From NCBI GenBank assembly GCA_001414485.1, contig LLEY01000072.1:186001-250000 (forward strand): a stretch of 64,000 nucleotides of DNA. The letters are read 5' to 3'. This DNA comes from Calycina herbarum. Taxonomy: Eukaryota; Ascomycota; Leotiomycetes; Helotiales; Pezizellaceae. Both the position numbers and the translations under genes were made by a program. The notes below the pieces were generated by a model. The model was not told the origin of the DNA. It did not search any database and worked only from the letters and a program-made list of their open reading frames with translations. Below are positions 35,806 to 48,702 of this stretch, one piece after another; position 1 is the stretch's first letter, and each line of letters starts with the position of its first letter.

Positions 35806-37712
35806 TTACGACGCCGCCGCCCACTCGACAACCTCCAAAGCGCACATAACAAGAATAAGCGTCGATGGGAGAATCCTACATGCCAAATTAGTTCCATGTC
35901 CCCAGAACAAGAAATGGAGACAAGGGAAAGGATAAAGGAGAGGGGAACATACCAAATTACATAACTCTGAAAAAGAAGTTTACTCATCACCCCCTCATAA
36001 ACCCCATTAATCTGACAAATCTGCGCAAGCTGCAACGCACTCGGCGCCCCCGTCAACAAGAAGCACACAATGATGAAGATTGGATCATCAAGGATACTAA
36101 TATTGACGTATTTCGCAAACAGTGCCAACAACGGCGCCATAATCAGAGTAGGCAAAAGCATACGAGAGATCAGCGATGCGATGAGGAGTTTTGTTCCGAT
36201 CTGGTTTTCCTCTGAGTTCTCGTCGATGGCGGATTGAGGGAGGGTGTTGCGTGCGAGGTTGGCTCCTAGGACTACCAGGATGAGAGGGACGGCTACTCCT
36301 CCAGATTGGGCGATGGCGCGGGTGACGGAGTTTGCGATGAAGGTGCCTTCTTGGAAGAAGAGTTTTTGGAGCTTGGGGATTGAGGCTACGATTATGGCGG
36401 CGAGCATGGCCCATAGAGGTGGGTTCATGAAATCCCAGAAGCCAAAGTAGATCTTTGAGAGACGGGTTTGGACGGAGTCTGGTAGAGAATTGAAGAACTT
36501 TTTGAAAGGCCAGGAGAGGACGGCGGAAATCCAGAAGATTCCTTGTTTGACTCGGAGACGAATTGTTGGGATGATTCCTCGGATTCCGCTTGGGATGTTA
36601 TCTTCTTCGGGGGTGGGAGTGCGGATTGCTGGGAAAGAGGTCATATTGCCATTGGAGATGTCGCTATAATGGTTACCGTTTGTGGGTGTAGCAAGAAGGC
36701 TGGGCTTCTTCCTTGGGTCTTCTTCCTCGTCGACAGAGCCAGCATATTGGGCGTTGTAAATTGGGGTCCTTCCTCCTGATTCAAAGGAAACTGAGGAGCT
36801 TGAAGGGTGTAAATGGCCATCGCTATGGGCATCATCGTGAGGGCCATCCAGACCAGGAATAAGATCATCTGGTGGGTCGTCTCTATATCCACCTTCTAAA
36901 TCTGATACATCGCTTGCCTCGTACTTTTCGGCAGGTGCCAAAAGAACATGATATCCCCAACTCCATCTCACAAGTTGGCCCAATTGTTGAAATATCAAAA
37001 GGTAAAGAATACCTCTAGCTGCTACCTCGCTATCGTTATCACCCGGAAGCCTATCCCAGTGTAATCCCTTTAATGTTTGTGCGAGTGATATGACGAGTGA
37101 AATTGGGAGGGAATTCGAGTTTCCGAATACCTAGTTTTGCTGTTAGTACTGCTCGGGGATGTATAGGTGCGGAAATGCATAGATGCTTGCGACTTACTCC
37201 CATAGCCGTGACGAAGTTGGAAGCCCTCTTGTGGAATCCAAAAGCTTTGGAAACCCCCACTGAGACCAAATAAGAGACCAGTGTCTGGGCAGCAAAAATG
37301 ACGGGAATAATTGCCAAGTCTACCAGCGTGTCTGCCGTCAATTGCGAAGCTAATTTTGTGAAAACTATCCCATCATTAGCTCAATCCTAACACCATTCCC
37401 AGACTCCATCTACGTACTCAGACAAGGTGTAAACAATGCCACATTCAGGTTGGCGACAAATTTCTGGTTTTCGGCATCGAACATTCCATGTCTTGCTACA
37501 ATGTATCCCGGTAAACTGACGCAAACGACCTCCATCACAGCTTCAAAGACCAGCAGGACGAGATGCGCCAGCGGCGGATGGGAGTCATGATCGTTTACGC
37601 GCGAAGAGAGGAAAGCGAGGTTTGTAAAGCTGCCCGATGCGACGGAGGGGATATCGTTGCCAGCAACAATGGCATTGAGCCGGTATGAGGTTGGGGTGGT
37701 GAAAAAGCCCAT
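35806..37712 (-). CDS. PIN-like membrane transporter (auxin efflux carrier family, yeast Ecm3/YNL095C-like)
   Basis: Exons 37712-37418, 37364-37198, 37130-35953 and 35875-35806 (569 aa). The final exon, only 22 codons plus stop (ILPSTLILVMCALEVVEWA), completes the last helix after a 77 bp intron with GTATGT donor. The N-terminal bundle is split over the first two introns (LVLLVFEAVMEVVCVSLPGY; ALFTPCL-IFTKLASQLT; VFGNSNSLPISLVISLAQ). A long acidic Ser/Pro-rich cytoplasmic loop follows, then the C-terminal bundle (NPPLWAMLAAIIVASIPKL; GVAVPLILVVLGANLAR; FIIVCFLLTGAPSALQLAQI). This is the bile/auxin-carrier-like fold. Fungal members probably sit in the ER or plasma membrane; their substrates are not firmly known. 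Confidence 0.92.
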
Positions 37713-40700
37713 GGTGGATTAAGAGCAATCGGCGCTCGGGGCGTTGGTGTTTCTGCAACGACGAGAACGATTGAAGGGAAGGGAAGGAAAGGCGAGGGAA
37801 TGGCCCTCGTGGTGTAGTGGTGAGACCAGTATTATTTGTGTTGTAGCTGAGGGATTTCGGGTTATTATTTTGGTGTGTGGTAGTTGATGAGTGATGGCCG
37901 AGCTCGCGGGTACGTGTTAGCTTATGAGGTGATCACTTATAAGGGAAGGGCCGCAAAAAGCAAGGCGGCTTTGGGAAAGGCTGGGCCCAGCTTAAAGGAG
38001 CTTGAACGCGCTAGCTTCTCTCCACTACCTACTTATTCACTTGGCTCTTCCTCCTCTGTTTTGCGACCAACCACGTCACTACGGTTGGCTGCGCAGCACA
38101 GTCACACAGCTTCTCCAACAAATGTATAAGAAAGATGCCCATCAATATCAACAACATCGTCTCGCCTCGTCAATCAATCTGAAGCTGACAGGTAAATCGC
38201 CTCATCATCACCCGAAGCGGGAATCCACCATGATGCCTTCGATGACCTGGCGCGTGTGTTTTCCAGTTACAAGCACTTAGCAAGTGCGTTGCCCTGCCAT
38301 CCCGTGGCGATATCCTTTTTCGTGATTGGTACCTTAACTTCGCCTCCCTTGGCCATTCCATACAAGTCCATGGGCCAAGAAAGAGCCGTCAGCTCTACGA
38401 AATTTTTCTCACTTTCTCCACGCTGCACAACATATAGATATCTCACAGAAGTAGGCATACCAATAGTGCGACACTGTCGCGTGAGCATCCGTGTCCGCAA
38501 TTTTTCACGATACACAATCTCTGCGTCTATGGCACAATGATGCAAGAAGAAGAAAAAAATACATTGGGCTGAATGGCTGTTGCGAGTGGCATGTGGCATG
38601 ATGCAGAAATACCCCTCTATCTTTTCGTGGGGGGACGCGGCTTTCGTGGCAATTCTTTTGTTTGCAAAAACCTCATCAAAATCTTCCTATGATTTTTTTG
38701 GGCCATGCGGGAAGGAGCATTTCCAGGTAGCAGGAACATTTTCCACGTGTCTCGCCGTTGGGCACTGCACTTCGAGTCCGGTGTCGCAATGGGGAAATGG
38801 TACAAGTGTACCACAAGCTGAGTCTCTTCAAGTTGTCGGTGAAAGAGTTATCGCAAAGGCGTCGAAAGTCCCTCGTTCTCCCGAGAATTTGGAGCATTTT
38901 TTTCTCGATGTATTCGAATCTTCTGGTACTATCGAATCAGCTCTGGGGTTGTACATGATAGCATCGTGAGCCCACTACTGGATTTATATCGCAGAAGACG
39001 GCCATTCCTCCTTCTTTACGCGCTTTTTTCTCGTCATTCAGTCTTTGGAATTACGAGGAATGGATAGTTTCGAAGTGACAGGTCTCACATTTTCGTCTAT
39101 TGTTGATTCTTTCGTATTCGGTGGTGCGAATTTGTTTTGGACTCTTGGCTTTGTACTACATTGTTTTGGTGGAATGATTTATGTGGCAACGTAGATTCTT
39201 CAGCACGTAATTTGTACTCATATCTCCTGCCTACACCTACCTCAAAGAAAAATCCTGCTATATGCTCAACTCTGCCAAGTTCTTCTTCTCGCTGTTCAAA
39301 AGAGATCAACGAGAGAGGTGTGGCATTTCGATGACGAGGCAAAGGGTTGGACTCGCAGGAAAAGGAGGGGCAAGTATTATTTAGTATTGATTCTTGAATT
39401 TCGATACATTGAACTGCCTTGATTTCTTCTTCCAAGACCTGAAATACATTTCTGACCTCCTTTGGTTTTATGACTAGATATCTGATGTGAGTTCTAGAAA
39501 AGTATTCCCAGGTGACCTTCAGTAGTAATAGTTATACCAACTTACCTGGGCCAGGCTTCAGTCAATCACAGGAACTTCGCATCATCGTTCTTGGTTATCT
39601 TGTCTTCAGCAACATATACTCAATTTCTCATTGGAAATAGCTAGCTTTACTTGTACTAATTTTTCTTATTCAGTTATGTCTTTTCTTCTTTGCTTTCACT
39701 ATGTCGATTGTATAAACTTTAAAAGATTTCTAACTAGGCAAGACTTACTACTACATAGAAGAGAAATGTATGAATAAAATTTAAATTAAGAATCTATTAT
39801 ATAATTAATAAGTATCCCGTCTGTATGTGATATCGTGCCACGTGACTGGCCGATAATCACAGGGGTCTGCTCCATATACGCGCTATTAGTCAAAAATGAT
39901 ACCCTTTAGTAGTTATTTTGGGTGAACTTTTGCGTTATTCCTGCTCTGGCGCAACGGTTACCTGTATATTACGCAGACTAATAGCTGGTAATATAACATG
40001 TATATAATCTACTAATCACCTGACACTGATAGGTTGTCACGTGCCTAATAGTTATATAAACTAACTTCCTCTAGGCATATAGGGTTAATTTCAAAATCCT
40101 GTTATTAGAAGTTGATAGATATACGTACCTTTATTATATTATTAATAAGCTATTAGAACTTTCTTCTAGATTTTCTTAGTATTTTCTTAGCTTTTAAATA
40201 TACTATCGTAGTAGTAACAAGTTTAGGAAATTCCTATGTTTTTTTTTCAATTCTCATAGAAAAGAGAATTAAGAAATTAAATTTAATAAAGAAATTTTTA
40301 TAAGTAATTACAATGATAAAGCAGATTTTATTACAACAGATAAATATGAATCTCAAAACTACTACTTGAATACTATCACGTCAGGCTGCGAAACATCTCT
40401 CTGTACCGCCTCTAACCGGAAAATAAGCGTCCCTACCCGTTCATGTATTTAATAGTCTTGTGAAATATCCTCCTTTCAAATTTAACTCCTATAGCATCTC
40501 GCAGCCCTCCCACATTGACGCCTTGTTCCAACCTCGCAAATTGATGAAAACAAGACGCCAATGAATGCCAATAAGGGCCGCAAGACGCTGTAAGACGCTG
40601 TAAGAACAACACTCCCCTTCCTTCCTTCCTCCCTTCAAACAGGACGCAAGACAGAAATAGCAACACCGCTTGCATACACACATTATATCTCCAAATCATA

Positions 40701-41083
40701 CTCCAAATCCAGATGCAGATTCTTGATATAGGTCTTTCCTCTGCACTCCGCCACCAATTTCTCTTTCTCTCGTCTTTCCCCCATTTCCTATTTCTTCCTA
40801 ACTGCAGTGATAGTGGAGCCACACTGCACACTGCCTGTATGCATGCAACCCACCATCACATGTCAAGCCTCTCCAGCCTTTTTTAAGATTGATTTACTTT
40901 GACTGGGTATTCTTGACGTTGATGTTGGTTGAGCTTAATTTTTTTTAAAAAAAGTGGGAAAAGAGGGAAAGCCACAGGTGACGTGGTGTGGCTAGTTTTT
41001 TAGTGTTACCTTTTTTTTCAATCGGGACTAGAGAATTGAGGGACAGGGGAGTGATTGGGGGCAGATGTGAGGGTAGGCGGTGA

Positions 41084-41331
41084 GGGGATTTTATATGCTT
41101 GTCGAGCTGAAGAGAGAAGATTATTGGCTTGGTTTTTTTTTTTTAGAGATAAAGGTAGACTGAGAGACGTGGGTTTTATTGGGGGCAGAAATGAATGAAG
41201 GGGATAGAAAGCGGCGATGGGATTTATATGCTTGTCGAGCTGGAAGAGAGAAGATTATTAGCTTGATTTTTTTTTGGAGATAAAGGTAGACTGAGAGACA
41301 TGGGTTTTATTGGGGGCAGAAATGAATGAAG
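41084..41331. repeat. Tandem duplication, about 133 bp period
   Basis: Two closely similar copies (about 41084-41204 and 41218-41331) share 'atatgcttgtcgagctg', a 'gagagaagattatt' block, a T run, 'gataaaggtagactgagaga' and 'gggggcagaaatgaatgaa'. A third, truncated copy may precede them ('gattgggggcagatgtgagg' near 41051). Confidence 0.85.
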
Positions 41332-42350
41332 AGTGCTTGCGTTCTTTCTCCAAGATGGAGTTTTTTCGGTTTCACCAATCGGGTTGTTTTGCGGACTTCT
41401 TTGCCTTGGTTGGGTTGGTATTGAGATAAATTTCTTCTTTCGTTTGTTTCTGTTTTTGATAAGGGATGGGGATGTGCTGTTGATGTGGCGCAGTTGTGTG
41501 GATTTTATTTTTATAATTCTTGGTTGGGAGTGATTTGTGAGTGATTGGGTACAGGGCGTTATGTTACTTGGAACTGGATGGTACCGCGGTTAGATAACCA
41601 GCTTTGCGATAACGGAAGTAGAGACTGCATAATGCTCTTTACTACCAAGGTAAATTATGATTTTCATAGACTCCAATCGGCTATCACGCCTCGGGTATAG
41701 CGACGAGTAAGATCTTATAGTACTTGACCGACAAATAGGAACTCGATCCGAGTAAAACTCCATCTTCATATTACTTTAACCTTATAAGAGAAGCATTGGA
41801 TTAACACAACAAGCTCAACCGGCTCTCTCCTTTCATACTTGACTCTCTTGATAGCTGGCAGTTGTCAACAAGAGTGTCTTGTCTGAAGAAGTCTAGGAAG
41901 TGCTATCTTGAAATATCTCGGCGCATAATGTACATGCACTGCCGAATAAATGAAGGCTTGATGTGTAAAATAGTGAAGAGTGAAGAGGTCGCATAAGCTG
42001 CTCGTGCCTTGCATCCTCTTGAATGACCAAGGCCTATCATCGTATATGCATAATTATATTTCCTGGATCGAGAGCTCCGGACCAAGATCCAGTTTGGGAG
42101 GTTGAACAAATTGAAAGTCCTGGGCTATCAAGGAAAAAGTCCGGAAATACATGCATGGCCTGTCGACTGTGGCGCGGTCGGTAGCGATGCCCTTGAAACA
42201 TACCATACCTACCCTACCACTCACCGCCCCAGAACCCAGAAGCGTGCAGAAATCACCCCCTCGTCCATAATTTCCACCAAAAATCGACCCCTCCATCTGC
42301 CATAGACTCTCGAGGTAACGTCATCGTACTCCCCATGATTCTTTCCGTCT

Positions 42351-42369
42351 ACACACACACACACACACA
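42351..42369. repeat. (AC)n microsatellite
   Basis: Uninterrupted AC dinucleotide run of about 19 bp upstream of PBS2. Confidence 0.9.
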
Positions 42370-43178
42370 TACTTGCATGCTACGCGTCCAGACTGAGCTA
42401 CGAGTAGACGGGTCTATCATCGAGTCTCTTTTAAAGTGAAGCTATTCACGCTCCTTTCCCCTCCAGCATTGCGCATTGTCGAGCGATTTCCGAAGAAGCG
42501 CTGCATACATACATCGTCCCTTCCATTCATTGCGCGGTGCACTTTCGAGTCAGTACCTAGCGCCGCCTCTCCCCTCATCGGCCGTTCCAACGCTTTGATC
42601 GAGCTCTTTTCGCTCCAACAACCACGAAGCTACTCGCAGCTACGTCCAAAGCTCGCGATCGATCTTCATCCGTCCTGTCAAACTCGCCAAAGGCAAGCGT
42701 CAACCATCGCAAGTGATTTGGGCAATCCACCTTGGTCGTGTTGTTCGTCCACCGGCCCCCCCAGCCCCAGGTACCGTTTTGGGACATTTGCAATACTTCC
42801 TCCACCGCGGGCAACGAAGCAAAATTACTTTCCCCCAACACCAAGCCAAGTGCCCACCCAGAAAGTTCTAGGCTTCAGAATTCACCAACGATCGTTGCAA
42901 CTCCTCGCGATACCCTCCGAATCACACCTTTCACGGTCCACGGCTCGCACGGCTGCTCCCTATCTTCCCGGAACCTTGCCGCTACCCATCGACTTGTTGA
43001 TTATCTGGTGAGTCTCCCCCTCCTCCCAAAACCCCCATTCGCATCTTGAACAACTTCGCCCAATCGCATAGCCACACAACCCTCCGGCATTTCGAACTAA
43101 CTTTCCATCCCAGATTCCGCAATTTGATACTGTCCGTACTTCTTGTCCTCATGCCAAGAGCAAGAGTCGATATCTAAG

Positions 43179-45190
43179 ATGGCTACCCCTCCAAATCGCA
43201 TCTCTGGTGCACCCGAAGAGTCCGTCGACTTCGCTGCTCCATTGAGCCCGCGCTCAGAAGTTTCGACCGAATCCGAAGCCTCCCCTCCTACTTCTCCATC
43301 CGAATCGAATACTCCTCGAATTCCTTCCCTGCGGTCGATATCGGATCCTCAGACTTCAACTCCCATGAGCTCTTCCTCAACACCACTCGGTATGCTGCAA
43401 AACGCCCGACGACCAGCCCCTTCGGCTTCGATGTCGAGTACGGCGGGTGGTCTGCCACAAAGTATGGAAGCAAAGATGCGTGCTTTTCATCTGTCAAGAC
43501 AAGGCACGCCACCAAGTCGCCCGGCTGTGGGTACATCTATCTCTACGGGTCCAACACCCAACTCACCAAATTTCGGTGGTCCAGGCCGAGGGGGTATTGC
43601 TGCTGGTGGTGTCAATTTACAATTACCTGGAATGCGCCCTGTGGCTCATAATTTCAATTCTGCACCAGCGATTCCCAAGATGCCAGTTAAGGGCTTGGCT
43701 GCACGGAGAATGAAAACGGGCGCACCGAATCTTGGTGGTTTACCTCCTGCTTCACCTGGTCCAGGTACCCCAGGTGCTCCAGATGCTCTAGGTAGCATTC
43801 CAAATACCAATGGCGGCGCTGTGCAACCGTCAAACGATACGGGCTCAATGTTCACCAAATTTTCGGAATATGTGGACACGGAAAATGGGGTGTTGAAATT
43901 TGCTGGCAAGGCTACTATTGATGGCAAGGGAATTAAGTTTAATGGGGGTCACAGCTTCAACATTTCTTTGGATGAAGTTGATACATTGGAGGAGTTGGGC
44001 AAAGGAAACTACGGAACAGTCTATAAGGTCAAGCACGCACGACCGCGGATACGCCGCCCAGGTCTTGGTTTGGCTGGCAATAAGGTGTCACACTCGCAAT
44101 CGTCCCCCATCACGCCATTATCCGATCCAGAGGAAGTTGCGGACATATCTCCCAATGGGAATTTGACTGGCCGTGTTATGGCGATGAAGGAGATCAGACT
44201 CGAGCTTGACGATGCAAAATTCAGAGCCATCATCATGGAACTTGATATTTTACACAGGTGCTTAAGTCCCTACATCATCGACTTCTACGGTGCATTTTTC
44301 CAAGAAGGTGCTGTCTACATATGTATAGAGTTTATGGATGGTGGATCGATTGACAAGATTTACGGTGATGGTATTCCAGAGAATGTGCTCAAGAAGATCA
44401 CATATTGCACCACCCAAGCATTAAAGACGCTCAAGGACGACCACAACATCATCCATCGAGATGTCAAGCCAACAAATATTTTGGTCAACACGAGAGGCCA
44501 AATTAAAGTTTGCGATTTTGGTGTTTCGGGTAACTTGGTTGCCAGTATTGCGAAGACAAATATCGGTTGTCAATCATACATGGCCCCTGAGCGAATTTCG
44601 GGTGGTGGTATGTCACAGTCAAATGCAGATGGAGGAACCTATAGTGTGCAGTCGGATATTTGGTCTTTGGGACTGACTATCATTGAATGTGCTATGGGTC
44701 GATATCCTTACCCTCCTGAGACCTATAACAATATCTTCTCGCAACTGAGCGTAAGTTCTCATCACATCTGAAAATGTAAAATATAAATTAACAGAATTAG
44801 GCAATCGTTGATGGTACTCCACCTGATCTCCCCGAAGAAGGATATTCCGAGCTAGCCCGAGACTTCGTCCACGGCTGTCTCAACAAAGTCCCGGCCTTAC
44901 GACCAAGTTACAGCATGCTTCTTCAACATGGCTGGCTTGCCGAGCTCTCCAAACCTGCTACCATTACGGAAGCAGATGAGGAAGAGGCTGAGAATGGCGG
45001 TAACGCAGCCGGAGAATTACCAAGCGATTTGATTGGGCCATCTGGCACCGAGGATGAGGAGGTTGCTACTTGGGTCAAGAATGCTATTGATCGAAAGAAG
45101 AGGGGTCTCATGGGCAATGCTGCCAAGCCTGCTTTGCATGCCGCGCCGCTGGATACTGTTAGTCCGGCTGCCAGTCCTCTTGCTGGATAA
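43179..45190 (+). CDS. PBS2: HOG-pathway MAP kinase kinase Pbs2 (OS-5 type)
   Basis: Exons 43179-44750 and 44801-45190 (653 aa). The start is the ATG at 43179 (AAGATGGCT); the upstream in-frame extension has no ATG. Residues 1-265 are Ser/Pro/Gly-rich, the docking and regulatory region. The kinase domain has the Gly loop LGKGNYGTVY (from about 273), VMAMKEIRLE, HRD at 426-428 and DFG at 446-448. The activation loop SIAKTNIGCQSYMAPERI carries Ser456 and Thr460, the S-x-x-x-T pair phosphorylated by the MAPKKK. This signature separates Pbs2 from Ste7- and Mkk1-type kinases. Pbs2 relays osmotic, oxidative and fungicide stress from the two-component/Ssk2 branch to the Hog1 MAPK in the cytoplasm. 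An unusual insert of about 40 residues lies between the Gly loop and the catalytic Lys. The single intron (GTAAGT...TTAG) is in phase 0. Confidence 0.95.
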
Positions 45191-47317
45191 GGATGGGATA
45201 ATGAATGAGAGATGATGAAGAAAAGTCGATTTGTTTTATTGGGATGAGTACTGCCAACATGGCGGACTTGAACTCCCTTGAAAAACTCACGAAAGAATAT
45301 CGCAGGCATATGGGGAGGGAAGCATTCGAGTCGTTTTTTAATTAAACAAACAGCAAGGCGCGTGGGGGTGGAATTCTTGTCTTCATTTATTTTTCTTTTG
45401 TTCATTTCTTTTGGAATACCTACAAGTCGTTTTTCCTTTTTAGTTGATGATTATGAGGATGGGATGAGCGGGAAGTTTAAGAATGATGATGGGTGGGTGG
45501 TGGCTGGAGTGAGGAATTGGGGCTATACGTGAAAGGGTGGAACGCCGGAAGTGGAAGGGTGAGGAGGGGATTGATGAAAGGAGTGAGGTGGGGGTTGACG
45601 GATTGAAATTTGTAGATGAGAAGAAAGGAGAGAAAGGCTATGTTTTTTTCGAGCTGTGCTCTTATGCTAAGCTACTTTCTCTCGAAGAGGGGAGCGGAGG
45701 GAAGGAGAGAGGGGATTGTTTTTATGATGCATGATGGATGATGATGATACACAATATGGCCTTCTTCACTCCTGCTCTTTCGTCTACTTTTATGAGGTCT
45801 TCTGTGTCTTTTTTTTATATGAATATGAGATATGAGGTTTGCTTGCTTACTTGCATGTTTTTTTGACACCGGGAGGAGGGGAGGAGATGAAAATGGAGGT
45901 TTTGTGGGGTGTGAGATTTGGGGGAAGCACCACGAGCGAGTTAGTCCAGCCTGCACACTTCATCTACCAGAATCAACCATTGTGCTCAGTAGAAGGGGTA
46001 TTAAATGCTTTGCGCAACTGATTAAAAAAAAGGAGGGATGATGGGTGCGAGGGGGAAGTTGAAAAGTGCCTAGGTATTCTTCATTTCAGAAGACTTTGTT
46101 ATTTGTTATTGGTAGGTGGCCTTACGAATAGCCGCCGGGGTGTGCTTCAACTAATGTTTCCATCGGTTTCTTACTTGAAAAGCTCCTTTCTTGGAAGATA
46201 GGGGAAGAAAGTGAGGGATTGATTTCTTCTTGAGGTTTGGTGTTTATGTGTTCTAATCATAGGTAGTAGCGAAGTATGAGTTGACATTTTCAGAGCGGAG
46301 TATGGCCAACCCCATCGCTCCTTCCTTGGCAGAATGTAGCAGCACAGAAAACGGGAACTTGAAACATGGTTAGACTCGACCGCATCTCCCTTCTTTTCCG
46401 GTCGTACTTGCGCTGGATTTGTATCGCAATTCGAGGTTGGGGCAGTCGGGGTGGGTGTTAGGGCAGGAGCGACCTCTGCCCAAATTACAGGGTACCTTAG
46501 GTACATTCTACTGGAGTGCCGCCGATGAATATCGACGCCTTGGGGGAAGGTGCTTCAGGGAAGGAGTGAACGAGTCCAGCCGGTGCATTTCACAACCCAA
46601 CCGGGTTTAAGTGTTTAGAGTGGGATTTTCCTGAAACAATCGTATAGCGAGGTAGAAAGAAAGGACTCTGCGGACCTACTAAACATGTGTAAAACACTTA
46701 CACACTTGTTAAATCCTCGATTTTACTTGATGTTCGAGTCATCATTTCTTTCGAGGGAGATCAAAGTCCGGTAAAAAAGCAAAAAGAAAGGCAGAATGAG
46801 AAGATTTCATTCCCACTTGCTTGGTAGTTATTTTCTAAATATGTTTAGTAGCAGTGTTACTTTATAGCTAGCCGAGAATGGGTAACCTGGTCCAAAAAAG
46901 TGTGCTGCGGAGACAGCGATCTGTACGGACAGTCTCTTTGGTTGGTGGCAAATTGTTGGCGGCGGCGTTGAGGAAACCGATAGTTGACAGCTTCGGGTAT
47001 TTTTAAGGAAGAAGCGATGGGATTGAAGACTAGTTAAACTTAAAAGGTGGTTAACCGTCCCTTTGTTTCTCGGTCGCACTTGCCTATTGTAACTCCAGGA
47101 GGCCGGGGTTGGGTCTAGGTGAGGGTTGTGGACACTACCTGGGAAGGACCTACCTTGTGCACTACCCCTGAAGGTTATGAAAGTGTACCCCAAGTGTAGT
47201 AATACTAATTTTGAAGTTGTGCTTCGACGGATCTAATTTTTGACTCTACTTCTAGTATCGGTGAATTCTCTAAGTACGAAAGCCCACCATTTATTGTACA
47301 TCTTATCTTTCTTGAAT
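45191..47317. other. Intergenic between convergent PBS2 and the RNase H-like gene
   Basis: No gene supported in 2.1 kb. G-rich just after PBS2 and low-complexity elsewhere; short open frames only. It should hold both 3' UTRs. Confidence 0.5.
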
Positions 47318-48702
47318 CTAGTCTTCTCTCATTCTCTTCGTCTCCCTTTCAAAGTCTTCTCCTTCCTCTGGTTCTTCGTTTTGCTCTCTCTTTCTCTTCT
47401 CTTCTGTTCCATCCTCTGCATGCGACATTTGTGTTTTCTCCGCCCACTCTACCATTTCTCGCTTCCACTTTTCGCTGCCTTGTTCTGACGCCCCGTCTTC
47501 CTCTTCCTTGTAAATGTATCTATCGTCTTCGTCCTCATCCTCGTCCTCGGAATCCCACCATGTGTTTAACCAAGCTTCTTTGTCGGACAGTGACTTCTCT
47601 ACAATACTTCCCAAAGCCAACATGATAGCACCCGGATTATCCTCGCTCTTTACTTGGTGATAGACCAATTGCACTCCAACTAAGCTCAATTTTTGAACCT
47701 CGTTCTGCACAACCATGTACTCTTCTGGAAATGCCTGACATTGGTCGCTCGTAGTTTGGATAATATCCTCTAGAGATCCAAAGTTAGTCCGCCCTATGAA
47801 CTCATTTATATGAAAGAAATGCCACTTGAAAAGAACGTACCCCTCTCGGTGAGAACAACAACTCTCAGTCTCATCTCATAAGCCGTCTCCCAAGTATTTC
47901 CCTTCCATCTGGCAACACTTTCTATCATCTTCTCCCGCTCGGGTAAGATTTGCAATCTCACACGTTCCAAGGCTTTTGCTATCGCCATATATCCTACATC
48001 ACGAATAGAAACAAATCCTTCATATGCCTCTCTGTAGTTGAACTTGGATTCCTGAGCAAAGAAAACACCGATTCCGCCTTCGTAGTTATTATGGAGCAGT
48101 CGTCCACATGTGAAAACTACCAACGATCTGGGTGTACCATCGCAAGCACTTCCCGAATTTTGATGATGTGAGAGATGAGTTTCCGGTCCCTGGCATGGCT
48201 TTTCTTGGTCTCCGATTAACCAGGTGAGTTGGCAGATAGAGCAGTTATGTGTGACAAATGTTGAAGGGGGGATTGGTGTCATCTTTTTCGAGATCTCCGG
48301 TTGAAAGTCGAACGTTAGAGGTCGCGAGTCCAATTGCGGAATGAAGCGTGCATCGCAGCCACTTAGAACCTCAATATGATTGTTATCCTCCTCTTCAGTA
48401 CTTTGGGGCTTATCTAGGTAGGCTTCTGGTGACTCAATTTTCCCCCCTTTGTCAGAGAAAGATCGTTGACTTCCATGTTGGCCTGCGCAGCTGTAGAGTT
48501 TTAGTTCATCCTCCTCATCAATCTCGTTGTCCTTCAAGTTCATGCGCTTGTTACGCTCTCTAAGCAAGTCGCGTTCCAGGCTCGTGAAATCGAGTCGACA
48601 GATCCCGCATTTCCGAAGTTGGTGATTCTTGCAGACGGTCTTGCGGTTTGGGAGGAAAGCAATATGTGGCAGGGTGCTTGGTGTTGGGAGTCGATATGCC
48701 AT
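47318..48702 (-). CDS. Degenerate RNase H-like protein with Cys-rich N-terminus (intact paralogue)
   Basis: Exons 48702-47841 and 47769-47318 (437 aa), joined by a 71 bp intron (GTACGT, branch GGACTAAC, CTAG). The start is the ATG at 48702; the further upstream frame has no ATG. The N-terminus has LPNRKTVCKNH and a C-G-I-C pair; the centre has HNCSICQLTWLIGDQ, so Cys/His metal binding is possible. A segment laid out like RNase H follows: SLVVFTCGRLLHNNYEGGIG, a helix with AIAKALERVRLQI, then LRVVVLTER and KLSLVGVQLVYHQV with a helix after it. The positions expected for metal-binding Asp/Glu are replaced (F-T-C-G for T-D-G), so it should be catalytically dead. The C-terminus is a highly acidic/basic tail. 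The fold call is inference from strand order; the function is unknown. Confidence 0.72.

Larger units (their letters stand above)
37713..43178. other. Gene-poor 5.5 kb region between the transporter and PBS2
   Basis: No gene supported. The left end holds the transporter promoter, the right end the long 5' region of PBS2 (a possible leader intron starts with GTGAGT at 43011). The stretch at about 39650-40400 is strongly AT-rich and looks decayed. A tandem duplication lies at 41084-41331 and an (AC)n tract at 42351-42369. Open frames at 38256-38969 and 42436-43011 are unconvincing. Confidence 0.5.

Noticed and set aside
37803..37880. tRNA-like start (A-box-like TGGTGTAGTGG)
   Set aside because: No matching B box or acceptor stem within the usual distance; composition is G/T-rich and the resemblance is probably chance.
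42436..43011. 191-codon open frame upstream of PBS2
   Set aside because: No ATG-led start, a Ser/Pro/Arg-rich translation without domain features, and it overlaps the likely PBS2 leader.
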